A stretch of 64,000 nt of DNA from JADKAV01 sp963732355 (lineage in GTDB: Bacteria; Actinomycetota; Actinomycetes; S36-B12; UBA10799). Below the pieces are notes generated by a model. The model ran no database searches. It saw only the letters and a list, made by a program, of their open reading frames with translations, and was not told the origin of the DNA. Positions 60,384-64,000 of this stretch are shown here, in pieces. The DNA lies in assembly GCA_963732355.1 (NCBI GenBank), contig CAVSZD010000007.1:62001-126000 (forward strand), written 5' to 3'. Both the position numbers and the translations under genes were made by a program. The number at the start of each line of letters is the position of its first letter. The first letter of the stretch is position 1.

Positions 60384-60998
60384 TCAGGGTGAGTTCCGCT
60401 TCGTGAACCGGCTCGCGAGCGGATCCACGAACGTGATCAGCAACAGGAAGTACGTGGCGATTCCGGGAGCGACCAGAGCGATCAAGAAGCTCAGCACAAA
60501 GACCGCCGAGATCAACGACGTGCGCACCTGGGCGGTGCGCGACCGCTCAGAGGCCGCGTACTGCTCATCCATCAGCCCCGGCGTGCGGCGGGCATGGTGC
60601 AGGATCACCGTCATCAACAGGCTGATGATGGCCATCCACCCGATGTAGAAGCCGGTCACTTGCGCGCTCGGTTCATTGGCGATGACGATGTTCGTGGGCA
60701 GCGGCAACAGCGCGATAGCGAACAGCCAGGCGAAGTTGAGCCACATGGTCGCCTCGTCCACCGACGTGATGTGGTCGAAGAGACGGTGATGGGCCGACCA
60801 GAAGACCGCAATGATCAGCCAGGTCAACGTCAGCCCACCGAGCAAGGATGCGTTCTCCGCGATCAGACTGGTGATGCGGCCGTTCGCGGGCAGATCGAGT
60901 TCGGCAAGGGGTAATAGCAACAAGGTGATCGCAATAGCGACCACCCCGTCGCTGAAGGCAATGATCCGGTCGGACCGCTGCCTCTCCCGATGCCTCAT
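60384..60998 (-). CDS. TMEM175-like potassium channel (DUF1211)
   Basis: A 204-residue membrane protein with about five to six membrane segments. The family signature is the first segment, RIIAFSDGVVAIAITLLLLP (FSDG motif), followed by TWLIIAVFWSAHHRLFDHI. Bacterial members of this family conduct K+. The ATG at 60998 overlaps the ilvC stop (ATGA), so this channel is translationally coupled to a branched-chain amino acid gene, an unusual link. Confidence 0.85.
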   Translation of the reverse strand: MRHRERQRSDRIIAFSDGVVAIAITLLLLPLAELDLPANGRITSLIAENASLLGGLTLTWLIIAVFWSAHHRLFDHITSVDEATMWLNFAWLFAIALLPLPTNIVIANEPSAQVTGFYIGWMAIISLLMTVILHHARRTPGLMDEQYAASERSRTAQVRTSLISAVFVLSFLIALVAPGIATYFLLLITFVDPLASRFTKRNSP

Positions 60999-62020
60999 CG
61001 AGCGGCGGTGCCCTCGGTGTAGTCGTCGTCGGTAGCCACCCACGCCATCAGCTGGCGCAGTTCGCGGCCGACCTCTTCGATCTGGTGCTCCTCGCCGGCC
61101 TTACGCATCGCGGCGAACTCCGGTGCACCGGCGTCCTGGTCGTCGATGAAACGCTTGGCGAACGCGCCGGACTGGATGTCGGTGAGCACACCCTTCATGT
61201 TCTGCTTGACCTGCGCGTCGATGACCCGCGGGCCGGAGACGTAGTCGCCGTACTCGGCGGTGTCCGAGACGCTCCAGCGCTGCTTGGCGATGCCACCCTC
61301 GTACATCAGATCCACGATGAGTTTCAGCTCGTGCAGGCACTCGAAGTACGCGACCTCGGGCTGGTAACCGGCCTCGACCAGCGTCTCGAACCCGGCCTGC
61401 ACCAGGGCCGACGCGCCGCCACACAGGACCGCCTGCTCCCCGAAGAGGTCAGTCTCAGTCTCTTCGGTGAACGTGGACTTGATTCCGCCGGCTCGCAGGC
61501 TTCCCATCGCCCGGGCATACGACAGGGCCAGCGGCCAGGCGTTGCCGGTCGCGTCCTGCTCGACCGCCACGATGCACGGGACGCCGCGCCCGGAGGTGTA
61601 CTCCCGACGCACCAAGTGGCCGGGACCCTTGGGGGCGACCATGCACACGTCCACATCGGCGGGCGGCTGGATGTAGCCGAACCGGATGTTGAACCCGTGG
61701 GCGAAGAACAGCGCGTCGCCAGCCTTGAGGTTGTCGGCGATCGCCTGGGCGTACAGACCGCGCTGCGCGGGGTCCGGCACGAGCACCATGATCAGGTCAG
61801 CTTCGGCACAGGCGGTGGCGGGGTCAACGACCCGCAGTCCCTCGGCCTCGGCCTTCGGTCGCGACTTCGAGCCTTCGGCCAGACCCACCCGCACGTCCAC
61901 GCCCGAGTCCCGCAGGTTCAGCGCGTGGGCGTGACCCTGGGATCCGTAGCCGAGGATGGCGACCTTGCGGCCCTGGATGACCGACAGGTCGGCGTCGTCT
62001 TCGTAGAACAGTTCAGCCAC
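60995..62020 (-). CDS. ilvC: Ketol-acid reductoisomerase
   Basis: Second common enzyme of valine and isoleucine synthesis, NADPH- and Mg-dependent; 341 residues (class I). VAILGYGSQGHAHALNLRDSG is the nucleotide site; FFAHGFNIRFG, VAPKGPGHLVRREY and ETETDLFGEQAVLCGG carry the catalytic and metal-binding residues. The GTG at 62020 has AGGAG 8 bases upstream. It is separated from ilvN by a cation antiporter gene and a 60-base gap. Confidence 0.97.
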   Translation of the reverse strand: MAELFYEDDADLSVIQGRKVAILGYGSQGHAHALNLRDSGVDVRVGLAEGSKSRPKAEAEGLRVVDPATACAEADLIMVLVPDPAQRGLYAQAIADNLKAGDALFFAHGFNIRFGYIQPPADVDVCMVAPKGPGHLVRREYTSGRGVPCIVAVEQDATGNAWPLALSYARAMGSLRAGGIKSTFTEETETDLFGEQAVLCGGASALVQAGFETLVEAGYQPEVAYFECLHELKLIVDLMYEGGIAKQRWSVSDTAEYGDYVSGPRVIDAQVKQNMKGVLTDIQSGAFAKRFIDDQDAGAPEFAAMRKAGEEHQIEEVGRELRQLMAWVATDDDYTEGTAAR

Positions 62021-62080
62021 TTCTTCTCCTATTACGCGGGGATCGTGCACAGTCTCTCAGGTACGAAGATCGGGGTCGGC

Positions 62081-63142
62081 TCATGGGGCTATTGAAACCG
62101 CCAGGAAGGCGGCGAATACGGCTAGGTGGACACCGGCTTGCTGCAGTGTTGCGCGGCCCGGCACCACGGTGAGCGTCGCGACGAACAGCGAGAGGGCCAG
62201 CAGCACGATCTGTACGGGACCGAGTCCCAACTGCAGATTCGTGGGCAGCCAGATCTGGGCCACGGCGATGGTCGGGATCGTGAGGCCGATGCTGGCCATG
62301 GCAGACCCGAACGCCAGGTTCAGGCTGGTCTGGACCCTGCCCATCCGCGCGGCACGCAAGGCCGCGATCCCTTCGGGCAGCAGTACGACCAGTGCGATGA
62401 GCACACCGACGAACGCCACCGGCAATCCGGCATCGAGGATCGCACCCTCGATGGTGGTCGACAGCGTCTTGGCGATACCCACGACGGCGATGAGGGCCGC
62501 GAGCAGCAGTACCAGACTCCACACCGCGGCCCTGTTGCCAGGGGGATCGCTGTGCTGATCCTCAACGCTTCCCTCATTGAGAAAGTAGTCACGATGGCGA
62601 ACGGTCTGTACGAACACGAAGAGCAGATACAGGAACAAAGAGGCCACCGCAGCGAAGGCCAGTTGACCCCCCGTGAACGTGGGACCCGGCGAACTGGTGG
62701 TGAAACTCGGCAGCACCAGGGTGAGCGCCGCCAGGGCTCCGATCGTGGACAGGGCTGCACCGCTGCCTTCGGAGTTGAAGCGAACGATGGGCCTGCGCAA
62801 GGTTGCGGCCAGCAGGGAAACGCCGACGATGCCAGCTGTGGTGATCATGAGCGCGCTGAACACAGTGTCTCGAGCCAGGGTCTCGGCCTTGACTCCGCCG
62901 CTGATCATCAAGGACACGATGAGGGCGACCTCGATGACCGTGACAGCCACAGCCAGCACCAAGGAGCCGTACGGTTCGCCCACCCGGTGCGCCACAACCT
63001 CCGCGTGATGAACCGCGGCAAGTACGGCGGCGACCAGCACCAACCCCACAAGCACGGCGACGACACCGGACAGACTCCTGCCCCACACCGCTACCAGGAC
63101 TGCAAGCCCGACCAGAGGCGCGATCCGGGCGGCAATCGTCAC
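62081..63142 (-). CDS. Calcium/cation-proton antiporter (ChaA-like)
   Basis: A 353-residue membrane protein with about 11 membrane segments and the CaCA repeat architecture: VGEPYGSLVLAVAVTVIEVA in the first half and GLPVAFVGVLIALVVLLPEG in the second, each with the conserved acidic residue in the alpha repeat. ChaA exchanges Ca2+, Na+ or K+ for protons. GTG at 63142, 4 bases after the ilvN stop. It is inserted between ilvN and ilvC. Confidence 0.9.
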   Translation of the reverse strand: MTIAARIAPLVGLAVLVAVWGRSLSGVVAVLVGLVLVAAVLAAVHHAEVVAHRVGEPYGSLVLAVAVTVIEVALIVSLMISGGVKAETLARDTVFSALMITTAGIVGVSLLAATLRRPIVRFNSEGSGAALSTIGALAALTLVLPSFTTSSPGPTFTGGQLAFAAVASLFLYLLFVFVQTVRHRDYFLNEGSVEDQHSDPPGNRAAVWSLVLLLAALIAVVGIAKTLSTTIEGAILDAGLPVAFVGVLIALVVLLPEGIAALRAARMGRVQTSLNLAFGSAMASIGLTIPTIAVAQIWLPTNLQLGLGPVQIVLLALSLFVATLTVVPGRATLQQAGVHLAVFAAFLAVSIAP

Positions 63143-63146
63143 TGGA

Positions 63147-63671
63147 TCAGGCCGTCTTTTCCACGGAACGCAGAGACCGATCGCTGATCGCCTTGCCGCC
63201 GCGACCAACTGCGACCATGCCGGACTGGACCAGTTCCTTGATCCCATACGGTTCGAGCACGCGCAGGAGCGCCTCGAGTTTGTCCCGGCTGCCGGTGGCC
63301 TCGATGGTCAGGGTGTCGCCCGCCACGTCCACGACCTTCGCCCGGAACAGCGTGACGATCTCCAGCACGCTGGAGCGCATGTGTTCGGTCGCCTTGACCT
63401 TCACCAGCACCAGTTCACGCTGTACAGCATGGTCCGGGTCGAGTTCGACGATCTTGAGGACGTTGATCAGTTTGTTGAGCTGCTTGGTCACCTGTTCGAG
63501 CGGCAAGCGGTCCACATTGATCACGATGGTCATGCGGCTGACCTCGGGGTTCTCAGTGGGGCCAACGGCCAGGGACTCGATGTTGAAGCCGCGGCGGCTG
63601 AACAGCCCGGCGATGCGGGCCAGCACACCGGGTTTGTTCTCGACAAGAACGGACAATGTGTGGCGGGTCAT
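63147..63671 (-). CDS. ilvN: Acetolactate synthase small subunit
   Basis: Regulatory subunit of acetohydroxyacid synthase giving valine feedback control; 174 residues. N-terminal ACT domain MTRHTLSVLVENKPGVLARI, FSRRGFNIESLAVGPTE; C-terminal domain with GTRDKLEALL-like ATGSRDKLEALLRVL and PYGIKELVQSGMVAVGRG. ATG at 63671 with GGGAGGA upstream. It begins 2 bases after the ilvB stop. Confidence 0.97.
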   Translation of the reverse strand: MTRHTLSVLVENKPGVLARIAGLFSRRGFNIESLAVGPTENPEVSRMTIVINVDRLPLEQVTKQLNKLINVLKIVELDPDHAVQRELVLVKVKATEHMRSSVLEIVTLFRAKVVDVAGDTLTIEATGSRDKLEALLRVLEPYGIKELVQSGMVAVGRGGKAISDRSLRSVEKTA

Positions 63672-63673
63672 GC

Positions 63674-64000
63674 TCAGTCCTCCCGGTCCCATGCCGGCGC
63701 GAGGTCGCGCGCGGTCGTGATGAGGTCGTTGCTCGTGCCGGCCGGAACCATCGGCCAGACCATGGCGTCGCGGTGCACCTGGAAGTCGATCACGACCGGT
63801 GCGTCGTTGAGCGCCATCGCCTTCTCGATCACCACATCGACCTGGTCGCGACTGTCGGCGCGCAGGCCGTAGCAGCCGTAGGCCTCAGCCAGTTTGACGA
63901 AGTCAGGGAACTGGTGGGACTGCAGGTCGGTGTTCGAGTAGCGCTTGTCGTAGAACAGGGTCTGCCACTGGCGCACCATGCCCAGGCTCGAGTTGTTGAT
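63674..64000 (-). CDS. ilvB: Acetolactate synthase large subunit, 5' part beyond window
   Basis: The C-terminal 108 codons of the ThDP-dependent catalytic subunit: INNSSLGMVRQWQTLFYDKR, then FVKLAEAYGCYG and APVVIDFQVHRDAMVWPMV. The upstream part, including the start and any leader peptide, lies beyond the right edge. It is followed by ilvN with a 2-base gap. Confidence 0.96.
   Translation of the reverse strand: MNNSSLGMVRQWQTLFYDKRYSNTDLQSHQFPDFVKLAEAYGCYGLRADSRDQVDVVIEKAMALNDAPVVIDFQVHRDAMVWPMVPAGTSNDLITTARDLAPAWDRED

Overview
The window is a high-GC chromosomal segment of an actinobacterium (Actinomycetota), almost entirely housekeeping and biosynthetic genes. The evidence is gene order and gene content. 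The runs rnhB-lepB-rplS-trmD-rimM-KH-rpsP-ffh, amt-glnB-glnD, ftsY-smc, mutM-rnc-rpmF-DUF177-sepIVA-coaD-rsmD-recG, gpsA-plsC / fbiD (cofC), HU-leuDC / iclR and gltX-FAH are typical of Mycobacterium and Streptomyces relatives. Actinobacterial marker families are also present: DUF2469, DUF3515, a SepIVA-like DivIVA protein, a HupB-type HU with a histone-H1-like tail, and an F420-pathway guanylyltransferase. Genus and species cannot be fixed from the sequence. No phage, insertion sequence, CRISPR array or rRNA was seen, and no gap between genes exceeds 300 bases.

Layout. 1-5.9 kb (minus strand): a translation and secretion block from ffh down to DUF2469, with many start/stop overlaps. 5.9-10.1 kb: the nitrogen operon amt-glnB-glnD behind a GlnR-like operator; glnD carries a one-base frameshift. 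10.1-15.1 kb: ftsY (also frameshifted by one base), smc and a new 58-residue coiled-coil gene. 15.2-23.1 kb: mutM to a DAK-type kinase. 23.3-30.6 kb: rpmB, thiL, a stand-alone RAM protein, DUF3515, an amidase coupled to ddl, a cystathionine-synthase-like enzyme, gpsA, plsC and fbiD. 30.6-34.2 kb: HU, leuD-leuC and the divergent IclR regulator. 34.2-37.4 kb: an FGGY kinase coupled to an alkyl-DHAP-synthase-like flavoprotein. 37.5-37.7 kb: tRNA-Glu(CUC) and tRNA-Gln(CUG) with a strong terminator. 37.9-40.9 kb: a FIST sensor overlapping a PAS-GGDEF-EAL protein. 40.9-47.1 kb: gltX, FAH, cimA, ilvE, leuB. 47.3-52.0 kb: a NIL protein and a gamma-glutamyl catabolic cluster (GlnA-like, aldehyde dehydrogenase, SDR, class-I amidotransferase-like hydrolase). 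52.0-57.9 kb: leuA with a leader peptide, a subtilase, a small membrane protein, an SDR and glutamate decarboxylase. 58.0-64.0 kb: serA, a fructosamine-kinase-like gene, a TMEM175-like channel, ilvC, a cation/H+ antiporter, ilvN and ilvB (cut by the edge).

How the genes work together. Branched-chain amino acid synthesis dominates the right half: leuA, leuB, leuC, leuD, ilvB, ilvN, ilvC, ilvE and cimA are all here, although ilvD and ilvA are not. Three different regulatory devices can be read from the DNA. An IclR-type operator lies between leuC and its regulator. A Leu-rich leader peptide precedes leuA. A Leu-Ile-Ile leader peptide followed by a textbook intrinsic terminator lies directly in front of cimA. 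Nitrogen sensing is represented by the amt-glnB-glnD operon, and amine or ethanolamine nitrogen recovery by the GlnA-like cluster.

The observations most worth a second look are the two leader-peptide attenuators, the two single-base frameshifts in ftsY and glnD (probably assembly errors), the FGGY kinase / AGPS-like pair, the FIST / GGDEF-EAL pair, ion-transport genes inserted between the ilvBN and ilvC genes, and long GTTG-rich hairpins or repeats in three gaps between genes.
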